Assembly (NCBI RefSeq): GCF_009870125.1
Contig: NC_046681.1
Coordinates: 27,240,001 to 27,304,000 of the forward strand
Reading direction: 5' to 3'
Source of the DNA: Drosophila pseudoobscura
Lineage: Eukaryota; Arthropoda; Insecta; Diptera; Drosophilidae
DNA: 64,000 nt
Position numbers and translations under genes: made by a program. Every line of letters starts with the position of its first letter. Within the stretch, counting starts at the first letter, position 1. This document shows positions 44,201 to 56,700 of the stretch, piece by piece. The notes under the pieces are model-generated. The model ran no database searches. It was not told where the DNA came from and saw only the letters and a program-made list of their open reading frames with translations.

Positions 44201-47200
44201 GGTTGAAATCGTACAATAATGAAATACTGTTCATACGAAAGCGGATACATTTTGCAGTACATCAAATCTAGCAATTCAAATAAGTAGTAATTCAATGTTT
44301 CCATTTGCTGAAATTTATAGACCACCTTTGGTGGGTATCTTTCGATTCTTTCAATTGTGGTTTTTGTTAATGAAACAGTATTTATTGTATTTATTTATAG
44401 AGAGCTCTCAGAGTTCAAGGTGCAAATAAAATAATAAAATGACTCTTCATTTTGAGCCAGTTTCAAGTGAACATTTGAAATTTTTGTACCACATGTTCCT
44501 CTATTTTGGCTCTTAGTATATCAAATTTTCCAACCGATTTGAAATTCCTCAATCTTAAAGCGTTTTCCAAGCAATTTTCCTAAATTTACTATACATTTTT
44601 AAGCGATTACTTCCTCTTTTACATGTGCTTTGACCATTTCCAATTTATCTCATCCTGTTAGTGGGGGCTGGCAACGGTTTCCACTCAATTTGGCAACAGG
44701 ACATATTACGGATACAGTAATTGCTATATTTACCCAATAGTCGAACACCCAAACGGTGGTCTAATGATGCCAGCAATGCATTGGCGGTGCAATTAACCAA
44801 AGGGCCGCACCATCTGCTGGCCAGGAGTCGGTCGAGAGGGGCTAGAGGGATGTCGTTTGGCCGGGCAATTACAGACCGAACGCACTTCCGTTGGCCGCAT
44901 ACCAGAGAGACCCACGCAAACCAATACACAGGCATGGACCAGCCCACAGATACACACACAGACACAGACCAGACCCATACAGGCAGCATAAAAAACCGGC
45001 AACAACGGCCTTGCCAAGGTTGACTGAGCATGTTGCCGTTGCCGAAAAAAAGAGTCATAAAACCAAGAAAAGTAGTTGCTGCTTCTTTTGGCCAAGTAAG
45101 AGCATCGAGAGAGTGGCAGCAACAGCCAGAGAGAGAGCTGGCTCTGGCTCTCTCTCTCTCTCTCTCTATCACTCTCTGTTAATGGCCCGAAAGCCGCTTA
45201 GAAGCTCAGAGCCATCATTGAGCCGAAAGTTTCTCCAGACTGACCAGATTTTCCAGAGCTCGTGATTAATTGGTGCGTCTCCCCCCGCCTCCTGCCCACA
45301 GTATAACTGTTATTATTTTGGTTCGTGTTAATTCCATTTTGCTTTTACCGCCAAATATTCGTTAGCATCTTGCTGGCACATGTCGGCCATGACAGATGCA
45401 GATGCTCTGGGTCTGTGCCTCTCTCGTTTTCCCTGGCCAATAAGTCGTCCTTTGCCTGGAACATGTTTCTGCCAGATCCTGTGCATTCCTGTTCGGTCCT
45501 GTTCAGCTCTCTTCTATTGTTCTCTGGCCTAGCAAATGATACGCAGCAGCTGCATTTGGCTGGCATCGAACAATGCGCTTATTGACAGTATTTCCAAAGG
45601 TGTCGCACAAAAGAGGATCCGATCGGTCTCATACCAAAAGGATCCTATTCTGCCATGGGTTCTTGTGTTTAAAAATATGTCAGATGCTGTGTGCAGATTT
45701 CCGGAGTTCATTTGATTCTTTTATCTACATTTTTTTGTTGAGAACATATTGAATTTTCCTAAGTACGCAAATATTTTTTGTTTGATTTTCTATTTTCGTT
45801 TAAGGATTAAACGCTTGAAATATTTAAATTTTTGCTTAAATAAGATCTTTCTTGATATAAAATATTTTCTTTTCCTTTCTTTTCTATACCCAACGTTCTG
45901 TTGAAATGCACGTATAGATGCGATTATGCAACATTCAACTTCTGAGTTGAATAAAAGTTAAATATTCCCGTACAAAACTGAACTGTTTCCTATCCAAAAA
46001 CGTTCCCAGATCAATTTTCAAACTTGAATCCCCATTAACATTCACATCCGTTGTCTGGCGCAGCCACCAATCAAACAGAAATTTGCCTAATTAATAGTTC
46101 AAGATCAGAGAAAAGTCGGCGGTGATGTAATTTGTATATGAAATTAAGTTTCGGTGGCCCTCCGAGCAGGAGGAGTCGGAAGGCGTGCGCCTGACCATTA
46201 ATCTTGCATAAACATTCAACATTCAACATTCAACATTTGTTCAAGAAATCATAACAAGCTGGAGATCAAATATTTGTGGCCATCCACTGATAAGTCACCA
46301 CCGCTTGGCTTATCAGGAGGCTGTTAAAGTTGATGTTGAGGCTGAAGACCCACAATCAGGCTGTCAGGAAAGTCAGTCTGTCAGGGAGTGAGATGTGGGG
46401 GACCTACCGTAAAGAAAAGAGTTTCTAATGGTTCATTGATTTGCATTTAGGTGGGGTTCAGAGATCTTTTACTTATTCCAATGGGTGTGACCGAAGCTGG
46501 ATTCCGATGGCTTCCTTATCTGGGTCCCCGGTTTCAGATGAAAACACAAAAGTGTTGGCTCTCCTTATCTAAATTCCCGAAAATTCAGTTGTTGCTGACT
46601 GCTGCTGCTGCTTCAGCACATAGCAGGGCCTTTTGTTTATAAGCAAACAGTTTTTTTTGTTTTCCAAATCAACACCTCGGGTATCAATTACCCGGAGGGA
46701 GACGGACACGGAGCATGATATACACAGAAAGAGACCGAGCGACAGATCAGCATGAATCACTCGACTGGCCGGACTCTGTCTCTGTCTCTGGTTTGGTCTC
46801 CTCTGTGTGCGTTTCCCAGCCCGAGATCCGCTTAGACTCGCTTTATCTCCAGTAATTAAAGTGTGACCGACCCTCAGACTCTGCTGCTCCCTGCAGTCGG
46901 CACATACCCGGGCAAATGTAAATCTTCTGTGCTATTTATTTATGATCTTTTATGATTTCCACAGTTGGACCAAGGCTCTGAACAATAAACGGCCTGGGCA
47001 ACCGCACACGCCGCTCTCCTCCCGATCCAGTCGAAGTCCTCGTTCTCGTTTTCAGGTCTCTTCTCCTTTCGGTTGCTGGTGCTCTTGCTCTTCTCCTGCA
47101 TTAGTTGCGGATGGTTAGCAGTGCAAAAAAGAATCACGAGGTATAGTCTGCGATGTACTTCTCAGAATAGGCCCGAGAGGTTCGGCTGATAAAGTAGCAA

Positions 47201-50200
47201 GATTTATGGAAAGAAAGGCAAACAATTGTAATTATATTTGCCAAGGCTGTAAATGCAGATCGGGGTATTGATTGACAGCTATAAAAGGCCCTAGAGATAA
47301 TAGAAAATAATAACTACAAGCTGTGGCAACAAAGATGAGACGTAAATGCTGGAGGTGTGATCCAGATTCAAAGTGTAAAATAGAAAAACAAAATAGAAAT
47401 AGATCCAAAGATCTCTTCCTATATCTCACTTACTCATACTTGGTTTCTGCATTATAACTTTGGAAAGCTGTTCTGCAACTTTTTCTTATCCAACGACTCT
47501 TTTAGATAGTTATAGAACTACTCATATTTCCTAATGATTTGCGACCTTTTCCTGCACCTTTCACCCAAATTGAACAATAAATATAAACTAATTTGAGAAC
47601 TATTCTCTGATCCCTTATTAGAAGGTAAGCGTGGTGCATACAGGGATCTTAGGTTGCCCCAGAAACGGCGGACACCTGCCACACTCCCTCACAACTTCAT
47701 TAGAACCATCGCCTCGCCTGGAATGCCTCGCTTGGGCTCGTTTACTTCGAGGTGCATGTAAATATTATGGTAGTCCGAAGAAAGACTCATAAAGGAACAC
47801 ACATATTTGTGGTGTTTGCTCTGGAAAATTATGCAACGGAAACAGGTGCAGCGACTGGTATGGCAGCGATTGGTGCGAGTGACACTCGCTTCGTTAAACG
47901 CGGGGAACTCGCGGGAAAAGGCTGGGTGCAAGGAAAACTTTTGGACCGACAGTGGGGCTGTTCAAAGGCCGTTCACTTGTCCAGAAATTCTTGCTCCGTT
48001 CTGGCAACACGCAGCTGACTAATCACCCATGACTCAGAGACATGGAGGAGGCGTGGAGTGGAGGATGGGGTTCCATGTGGCACGATAGCTATTACAGAAT
48101 GTTACACATTTATTACCCGAGAAACAGCCTGGGACCTGGGGACTGGGACCTGGGACCTGGGATCCGCACCGCGCCGCGCCGGAATGGAATCCAATTCGGT
48201 TTAATCAAAGTTCAGACACGTCCAACTCCAGAGTGTGGGAAAATTTCCATTGCCTGGCGGAGTGCACTTTTCGTTGCGAATTTTCCTTCCTTTTTGGAGC
48301 GGGGAAAAACAATTTTCACTTCAAAGTCGTCTCGCTGTTTTGCTTTGCTTGTGCGCCTCTCATTTTGCAACACTTTCACCTGCTGATTTGGCACGTAAAT
48401 GGGCTGATAAACACCAGACAATGACATCAGTCCCCGAGTCACCTCCCGAGAGCTTTGTCTTTGTTTTTGGGAGACTATTCAAATCTCCAGAAATATCATT
48501 AATGTTAGAGCTCAGAGCCACTGGGAAGAGGTTCTGCCCACCGTGGAAGTTGACGACACTCCTCTCCCCTCCAAACTTCGCCCTGGGCTTGGACCGTGTT
48601 CCTTGACCTCATTTGTGGTTTCTTCGTATCTGTCGTAGTATACTTTATTTTTGCCAGTTGAATTCACTTTCAGTTTTGAGCTTGGGCTCGGCTTGGCTCA
48701 GTTTTGATTAAGTTGTGTCATGCAACGTTGATTTAATTATCATCAGCAGCAGCAGCAGCAGCAGCCATCAACCATTGTGCCCCCACCTAACAAAAAACTA
48801 ATGAGGAAATGCTGTGAATTTTGTTGTCTCTTTTGGGGTTAAAAATAGTGAGAAGCCATAATAGAAAGTTGTTTTATATAGGTACTCGTGGAAGAAGTCA
48901 GCGAGTACATCGAATGCCAAAAAGAAAGATATTCTGCTTTACAGATTAGCTCGCCCAAAGATCATTCCATCAATGATAATACATTTATTTTTGGGCCAGA
49001 AGAATCCCCTGACTACTGCACGCTTCATTTGAATGCACTCGCGGACCACATGCCGTGCTACCAAATGCCACTTGTCACATGCCACACACAGGATTTGCCC
49101 AAAGGGCAATGTGTGCAAAACATCGGGTCCGGTCCTGTCCCAGGACTTTCCCTGCCAAACCCAACCCGCTGTGCGTAGATAAAGTCAAGTGCGACGACAT
49201 ACTAATTTCCAGCTAAAAAGCTGGTAATGGCCAAGAGATTTGTTGGGCTAGAGAAAACCCCAGATAGGCAGGAGAGAAACAGAGAAAGATATAATTCCTC
49301 AGTTCATTCACCAGTTTGCGGGAAAAGAATTCTTGGATGAGATTCAGGTAGAATTCGATGGGTTTGTATCTAACATTTTGTGTCTTCTTTATTTCCGCTG
49401 TATACGATTATGATAAACAAGCAGAGAAGCAGATACAGATACACACATGGAGGTAGATACAGATACAGAGATACAGATACAGATGCGCAAAAGTTCACGC
49501 CAACAAAAGTTTGTTCAACAATCTTGTTGAGACTCATTTGGAATGCATTTTTCGCATATAAATTCAACAATAAAATTTATACAAATCATCAGCTTGTGGC
49601 GGCTGTGTGGGCTGGCATCGAAAAATTATTTAAATGCCGCACATTTCCCCTGGTTTTTGTAAACTGTGAGATTCACTCGCGATCAGCTGAAAAAGCGTGG
49701 GATCAGGCCGAACGGCCTTTTCATTTCGTTAATTGTTTGGAGCTGGAGGTACGGATTGTAAATGTCTCAAAGTGAGACCCGACCCGGACTGAGTGGAGTG
49801 CGTGCTGTAAGCCGGGCTAGTAATTTTATTGACAATTGTGCCTGTCCGTCCGCTACCAACAAAACGAAGAAGAGCTGAAAAGTATAAACTTCTCGTGCTC
49901 GGCATGCTAATGAGAGCGGGGCCGAGTCGGGCCTGTGAGGCCTACACTATAAAACATAAAAACGCATAAAGCAAAAGCCAAACACAACAAATTCACAAAG
50001 CCAGCTGCTACTCCACACTCCATCTCCATACGCCACACTCGTACCCGAACTTCTTCCCAGTTCCCAATCTTCTGCTCTGGACCTGGGGCTTGGGGTTTGG
50101 TCATTCCATGTCACGTTATTTGAGTTGTGAATTGGCGGCTCTTGGGGCTGGGGTCTCGCTGTGGAGACAAGCCAACACACAAAGCTGCTTATTATTGTCA

Positions 50201-53200
50201 AAATATTCCCCGCTAGAGGAGCTCACGTTTTTAATTTTTTTATAATGTCACTAATTTATTGTACGTGCTGCACTACAAAGCACACAAACACACGACCCAT
50301 CCATAGTCTCCAGTACCCAGTACCCAGTGCCTAGAACCCCACCCAATCCCCTTCGAAGCGACCCATTTAGGTGTTTTTAATAATAACATGAACAGATCAT
50401 CAGATCGAGGTAGAGGGGCATACACCCTATACTGTTTGTAACTGTTTGCATTTCAATGAGGTCGCGAGGGCGAACCCAAGACGCGATTTCAGGCCCTAGA
50501 CATGACTGGAGTCCGGGCTGCCATCGCATGTCTATTGAAAAACAGACATTTTTATAGAAGGTGACATTTATTATATTACTTATAAGTGGGAAAAGTTTTA
50601 AAAGGGTGGAAATTGTGTCAAATAATGTCGCACAACTTAAAACGATCCAAAAGTTTTTAAATGGAATAGGAATTTATCAATAGGTTCTCATAGATAGAAT
50701 ATATTTCTATTTGAAAATATGAAAATTGTTTCTTAGCCTCGTAAATCAAACAATTAAGCACAAAATTAAAAACTGCTCGAGCAGGTTCATCACCCCTTGA
50801 GAATGCAAAGTAAATGTAATTTATGGGCCCATTTTTGGGGACAAACAAGTGTTCCGATTAGGGGCCATCTATCTATCGGCTCCCCCGAAAGTAAGCGGGC
50901 TCCCGGCTTCCAGTTCCATTCCCGACTCGAGTCTCACACAGTAGTTTGAATCTATGGAGGAGTCTTGTCAAATATTTGAGTGCAACCAATCAATCCAAGA
51001 TCCCCATTCCGATTCAGAGGCGATGCAGGCGAATGAACCGCAACGGCAGCCATAAAACCCAAGAGGCGTAGAAAAATATTTGATTTCTGATTAGGCCGCT
51101 GCAATAAAACGCAAACAAATATACGAGCGAGCGAGTACTGAGGGCAAAGAAGACTTAGCGGAGAGAAATGTTTGAGTTGAGTGCACTCACTTGCACTTTC
51201 CACATTAGATTAGCAGGAGAAACCGAGCTGAACTTGGGCTAGGGTTCACTAACTGCTATCTATCAGTTGCCGCAACTAATTGCAACATGAAACCAACTGT
51301 CAATGACGCTACTGATGCTGATGATCAGAATCAGCTCGGAGAAAAGCAAAACGTCGTCTGCCTGCCACACGCTCAACTTGAGATGCGATCCCCTCCATCT
51401 GCATCTCAATCCCCAGCTCGAATTGCATCTTCGCCCGAAGCTGCGGTTGCAGCTCCAAATGAAATCGATTCAAAGCTCACATAAGAAAGGCATTCGAGCG
51501 TGGTAATCTGCCATTTTATGCGTTTTACACACATCTATATCTATATCTATGGCAAGCATATCTGCCAGATACATTGGCAGGCAGTGGAAGAACTGCAGTG
51601 CCCATGAGGCTTGCCTTATGTAGATCGCAAGCCAAGACTTTTGCGGTCGTCTGGCATCGAAAATACTCTGAAGTCGGACACATTGGTTGTTGTGTAATGT
51701 CGAGTGAAGAAACAGATGTGCCATAAGTGGTCCCAATGGTTCTTCGATAAGCTAATCACTATTCATTTATGTGGATATAATCCAGATCATAATGGAGTGG
51801 AGAATGGTACTTAGCCAGCAGATGAGATACGCATGAGCTTGAAATAACTCATTGGAATGAGCAATACAATGCAGATCTTAAGTTAAGTGCACATCATAGG
51901 TAGGATATGATCTTGATCTTAAACTGGGGGTTGTCATCTCCTGTAACCGGAAACTGTCAAGGCACAAGGAACAGCAACAATCCTTGGCCCTGATGCCCAT
52001 GACTGGCTTATCACCATGCCGCCATCTTCAGAGTCCAAGAAGAAAATTACTTTCAATTAATGCCCCGGAGCTATCAAAAGGACTACTCACCCAGCCCAGG
52101 CAGATGTTTTGTGCTCCAGGAGAGAGAGAGAGAGAGAGAGAGAGCGAGGCAGAGAAGAGTCAGAAGACAGGCAGAAACCTGTGCGGAGGGCAGCGGCTCC
52201 ATAAACCAGAATCGAAGACATCCTAGTCGGGCTGTCGAACTGCGCGCCAAATCGAGGAGGCCGATGCCTGTAACAACAAGGGAAAGGACACCAGGACACC
52301 CGGACACCCGGACGGATCCATGAATATACCCCAAGGCGATCCCTTTTGTACAGAAACAGAGACAGGGCGACAGATGTTTTTGTCTGACATTCCAAAGCAG
52401 GTCATTGCCTGCCGCCTCGAAGGATGCCATGCCATTGGATGCGGCGCGGTACGTTGGTCCTGCCGCAGCATCTTAGCAATAGGAAAAGGCATAGAAAAGG
52501 TATCTCGAAGATACATCGGCTGGCAGCTGGCACACTTGAGCGCTCGGCCTGTTTATAAATTGAACGCGTCGTCGGCTGCTTCTGCTTCTGGGCGCGTCTG
52601 CTCCCTGAATCTTAGGCCACTGGCTCGGATTACACGCCACGCACTTATAGATACATAGATATGCATAGCCATAGCTACAGATACAGATACACGGTAGGCA
52701 GTCTCCGTCTTTGAGTTGTTTGTAAATTATGTTCCTTTGATGTGTGTGAAGGGGCTTGCTAAAAGATTTTTATTATTATGAAAAGTAAATCAACTTGGAC
52801 CGCCTGGAAATTTGAGCCAGTTTTCCAGTTTTCCGCAGGGGTAAAGGAAACTTCCCCCCTCTGCTGTCGCCTCTTTCTTCACTCCAATTTGTTTTCCCTG
52901 GTCTTCGGAATGGCATTCTGTTTGATTAATTAGTCGAATTCTGATGTGCATTCAAGCAAGGATTCCCAAGGCAGGTACTCGCAAGAATGATCTATTTTTC
53001 TAGGGTTGAAATATGAAATGTTTTCCCTTACAATACTTCATTAATATTTCTTTTCGATCGCGATCCCGATCTACATAATTACAATTACAATTGGCATGGC
53101 TTATCTATGGCTCAGCTTACCTCTTCGTAGGTATTCTCCCTGGAACTCGATTGGGTGCTGCTGGCTATCGAACGTCGAAACATTTCGCTGTGGAATACAA

Positions 53201-53711
53201 GAAAATTCAACATTTTATAGGAATATCTAATGAAATGCTGTTGATGATAATCTACTCATAAAATGTCTTTGAAAAGGCAGCTATAAAGTCGGGAGAGCCT
53301 GGATAGTTTTCAATCAATATTTCATTAATTTCGTACACGACAAATTACACATATTTGCACATTCAAAAGACAGACCCACTCTGAAGCATAATTTATTAAT
53401 CCAGCAATCGCACTGCGAAGGGAAGAACACTTTAGGAATTATAGTAGATAAACTTGTTTCGAATAGCTGGCGCATAGACCAAGAAGAGCTGTAAAAATGC
53501 CTTACCTTAAGCGTTGGCAGGTGGTGGGCGTGTTGACAGTGAGATTGGTCCTTGAGTCGCTTAGATGGGCGATCGAATTGCATAATGTGTTGTGGCTGTT
53601 GTTAATATTCGTATTCGTATTATTATTTGTATTGTGGCTGGTGTTAGATTTGCCATTGTTGAGCTTGGTCGTGTGACCAGAGGCCGCCTTTATAGCGGCC
53701 GGGGCGGGCAT
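35237..53711 (-). CDS. Traf4: Traf4, TRAF-family signalling adaptor (common 3' exon plus two alternative first coding regions)
   Basis: The shared last exon, 35237-36430, encodes 397 residues. It has a run of TRAF-type Cys/His fingers (CIHHKQGCKWSDELRKLKGH, CPNKCGAQIPRIMMTDH, CEAKCGQRV, CPQRCDAGPI) and then a MATH/TRAF-C domain (LLWKITDWSAKM to FVPDPTWENFQRPS). It starts in phase 0 with IYPGPDPKHIMGSL. There is no RING, as in known fly Traf4. The exon needs an upstream phase-0 partner, and two exist: 43294-43575 (94 residues, total 491) and 53506-53711 plus 53121-53187 (91 residues, total 488). TRAF4 adaptors link receptors and junction proteins to JNK and polarity signalling. The exon is GC-rich compared with its introns. 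The MATH exon is certain; the first exons are predicted from phase and splice sites. Confidence 0.88.
36431..43293 (-). other. Traf4 intron (6.9 kb), no nested gene seen
   Basis: Non-coding on both strands as far as I can tell; open frames (for example 40131-40658) lack domains. Features noted: a CATGGG repeat near 37590-37620, (GT)9 at 40634-40651, (CT) at 42514-42530, and three CAGATCGAT units at 42854-42880. Short AT-rich homeodomain-like words are scattered through it. Confidence 0.5.
40634..40651. repeat. (TG)9 microsatellite
   Basis: Perfect dinucleotide run in the Traf4 intron. Confidence 0.95.
43294..43575 (-). CDS. Traf4: Proximal alternative first coding exon of Traf4
   Basis: ATG at 43575 opens MVRSLAQWTKTLSFPSRLSP. 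A Ser/Pro/Asn-rich disordered stretch (SSSSTVSSSHSSS; NNNNNNMP) follows, then ITELEQI and a GTAAGT donor at 43293, in phase 0. No domain is visible. An Inr+DPE promoter lies 326 bp upstream. Codon bias and the open frame support coding use. Confidence 0.75.
43870..43903 (-). promoter_or_regulatory. Inr + DPE core promoter of the proximal Traf4 transcript
   Basis: The minus strand has TCAGTT with A(+1) at 43901 and GGTTC at exactly +28 to +32 (43874-43870), matching the RGWYV downstream promoter element at the required spacing. No TATA box is seen. Inr+DPE promoters are typical of developmental genes in flies. A 20-bp CA repeat lies about 55 bp upstream. Confidence 0.6.
43958..43977. repeat. 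(CA)10 microsatellite
   Basis: Perfect dinucleotide run just upstream of the proximal Traf4 Inr. Confidence 0.95.
45149..45167. repeat. (CT)n tract
   Basis: A polypyrimidine run with a shorter GAGAGAG tract 18 bp before it. GAGA-factor binding is possible. Confidence 0.9.
48744..48765. repeat. (CAG)7 trinucleotide run
   Basis: Non-coding context in the long Traf4 intron. Confidence 0.9.
49431..49485. repeat. Imperfect (AGATAC)n minisatellite
   Basis: About eight AGATAC units interrupted by ACACATGGAGGT. A shorter ACAGATAC run occurs near 52675-52692. Confidence 0.85.
52120..52144. repeat. (GA)12 tract
   Basis: A perfect GAGA run about 1.0 kb downstream (transcript sense) of the second distal Traf4 coding exon. 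It is a candidate GAGA-factor site. Confidence 0.9.
53121..53711 (-). CDS. Traf4: Distal alternative first coding exons of Traf4
   Basis: Exon 53506-53711 starts MPAPAAIKAASGHTTKLNNG, is Asn/Thr/Ser-rich, and ends at a GTAAGG donor. Exon 53121-53187 follows a CCACAG acceptor, encodes (S)EMFRRSIASSTQSSSRENTY plus EE, and ends at GTAAGC in phase 0. That matches the phase of the Traf4 finger exon 16.7 kb away. I assign it to Traf4 on phase, strand and the absence of any other minus-strand partner downstream. No transcript evidence is available. Confidence 0.62.
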
Positions 53712-56700
53712 CTTGCCGGGGGAGAGGGAGCGGCCTACCGCTTCGATCTGGCCAAATATGGCGCACCAGTCATTAACCAACAAAGCCGCGAGACTCTCGG
53801 GGGCTCTGGGGACACTCTACCGATGCCGATTGTTAGTGTTATTTAAACTCGTCATTTATTTTCCTTTTGTTGGAAATCTGCCCACACGGAGAGCGCCACG
53901 GCACACGAACGACTTGCCCAATTTGGTGTCTCGCAGCTCGCACACACAATTCGAATACCGAATGCCGAATCTTGGTTCACGTCTCGGTATCGTATCTTAT
54001 TTATGTGCATTAACTAAATGTTGCTAATTTTTTCGGTCCAAGCCTGCTCTTGCTTCTGCTGCTGCGCCTTTTTTGGCCAGGGAATGGCAGACAAGCCAGC
54101 ACTCTAACATAAATCAAACAAAATCAAGTAGTCCCCGGAGCACACGACTAATTAACTCGTTTCCAACTCGTCCCCGCCAAAAAACTGATGGGGATTGTCA
54201 CTAGGGAGACCATTTAAGGTGTCGCGACGATCGTTTTCAATTATGACGCAACACACGCGAAAATTTCAAGATCAGAACTCAGAATCCGTACATTAGCTAT
54301 ACGGATACCGCCGATACCAATATCTGTGGCGTGGCGGCAGGTGTTGGGCTGCATGCGGCGACTTTGAGTGACTTCTTGCTGCGCCGATTACTAAAACAAA
54401 ACTGATTTATGCCTGTCACAAGGCGAACAGTGCAGCCAATTGCTGCCAGAGACAGCGACGGAGCCAGAGCCAGAGCCAGAGCCAGACTCGGTCCCGGTTT
54501 CAGTACCCTGTCCCCCCAAAGCCTGAGTCCCCCTACCCAACAGCTTGCCAACGAAGAGTGGACGACAATTAGTTCTACATGTCGTCACACGTCGTAAGCT
54601 GCAGGAAGCCACAAGAAGAGGCAACGAGCAACGCAACCAGCAACCAACAACTAGCAACCAGAAATGGCAACAACTTTCGGCTTGGGGACCCAACCATCGT
54701 CTCTTCTGCACTTTCATCTTTTGCTCTGCCCCTTGCCACTTGCCACTTGCCACTCCTCCCCGGATCTGTTTCTGTTTCTGTTGCGGTTGTGTAATGCCAC
54801 GACAAAAAGCGATCAGATGTCCTTCTACGGATGTGCTCTCTCCCTCTCTCTTTGGTCTGGCGTCTTAATGATCTGCCCTTAACTGAACTGAACTGAACTG
54901 CAGAAAAAGAGCTGAGAAAAGATGCGTAGAGATCTGGCGGTATTGAGGTTCAAGATATGCTCAGGACAGCCACATGTGGAGGATGTGCTTGACATTGAGT
55001 TGGAGAAAAGGGTCTTACAAAATCTGAACAATTTTTGATTACAGGATTATAGTCGTTTGAAGACGCTTAACTTCGTATCTCGTGTATAACTTTCAACCAC
55101 ATTACAGTAGGCTTATTGCTTTGAAATAGATATTCGGCAAGTGCCATTCAAAAACCATTTCTCCGTCGACTCCGCCCGACCAATTGCGCATCACTGGAGA
55201 TCCATGTGTGTGGGGGGTTATTCAACCAGTTGGGCTCGAGCCTTCTCGGTTTCTCATCCTTGTCATAACATGACCGTATCGTGCTGGTCCGGTACTCAGT
55301 GACTGCTGATGATAAACCACATTACTGCCCCTTAAGTATGCCCATGTATGTTACCTCCCAATACGTGACGAGGGCTTCTGCAGACTCTCTCTCCTCTCCC
55401 CACTGCTCACTGCTCACTGCCCACTGCCCGCTCGCCCCATCGAGTGGCACAACTGGCAGCTGGCGGCGTTTTCATGCTGCTGGACATGTAATTTCAGCGG
55501 CCCGCACCGACTGGACTGCCATTTACCATTCATAGCTACCTTTTTGCTGCTAAATGATCACCATGCCCGCTTGGAGTTGACTAGATCCAACTTAGCTTCA
55601 AAGTGGTCACAAAAAGTGGCACTGGAACAGGTTGCAGTGGCTGCACTGCATTCTGTGGCTGAAGTTGAGGCTAGTGCCGCATTGCTTTGGTTTCTGTTTC
55701 TGTGCCAAGCGAGTCCTAAAGGTCATTGCGAATAGATGGCATCTTATCTTATGCGAGTACCTGTCGGCTCCATTATGTCCAGTATCCAGTGTCTACACGG
55801 CGGCGCGACACTTCCGTTTCCACTTTGCGGTTGTCCAGCCTCAGAATGGGACTGCCTCCGAAAACTGGATGCCCTGAAACACGATCCAGTCCCCAGGATG
55901 ACTTACCCAAACGGAAGTCTGAAACATTTTGTGCATTTTTTCATAAATGCCTTAAGGTACGACTGATCCACTGCTACTCGTATCATAATCATAACAGCTA
56001 TCCAGCCAGATTCCAAAATATTAAACTTTATACTCGTGTGCCACTCGATAGAGATTGGAGGAGATTGGAGCTGCTCACTCGCCCGGCAACAATCGCTGGA
56101 GATTTCGATTTCGATTTCGATTTCGGCAGTGGAAACCTGACTACTCAACTGGGACGAGGTGCGGCCGCTGAGCTGATGTTGGCTATTGCCAAATATAGTT
56201 TGGCTTAGATTTCAGGTTATTGTCGGGCCATAACCATAGCTGCCTTGAAGATTGAAGAGAATCATAAGCTTTAAGAATTTACTTTCATGCCGATTCAGAT
56301 GACCTGGAAAGATGTTTATTTTCTAGGCAAATTATGTGGATATACTCGGATTTGCTGAAGAGAGAAATTACCAGATTTCAGCCACCTCAATCTGTTCTTC
56401 AAGATAACAATTCAACCGTTTCTAGAAGTTATAATTTGGGTTAAATTAAAATTAGAATCTGTTGGCTGCATCCATTAGTACGAGTATCTTCCTCCGAACT
56501 TTATTCGTCGTTCCAAATTAGTAGCTCATTTGGTTGTACATCTGTCTCTGGTCTTATAGGGACACGCCTGGCTGAATGCAGACTTATTCTTCTTTATCAC
56601 AAGTACGAGTGTCTTCAGTTTGAGCCAGCCAAGTGCATCCGACAGATAGAGATAGAGATAGATATGGAAATCAGCTCGGCCTGTCCAGGTCCCATTCCAG

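Larger units (their letters stand above)
43904..53120 (-). other. Upstream region of the proximal Traf4 promoter and intron of the distal form (9.2 kb)
   Basis: No coding region, tRNA or other RNA gene is recognised. Simple repeats occur at 43958-43977 (CA), 45149-45167 (CT), 46211-46238 (CATTCAA), 48744-48765 (CAG), 49431-49485 (AGATAC) and 52120-52144 (GA). TGATAAG words occur near 46290 and elsewhere. The region looks like ordinary regulatory intron. Confidence 0.45.
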
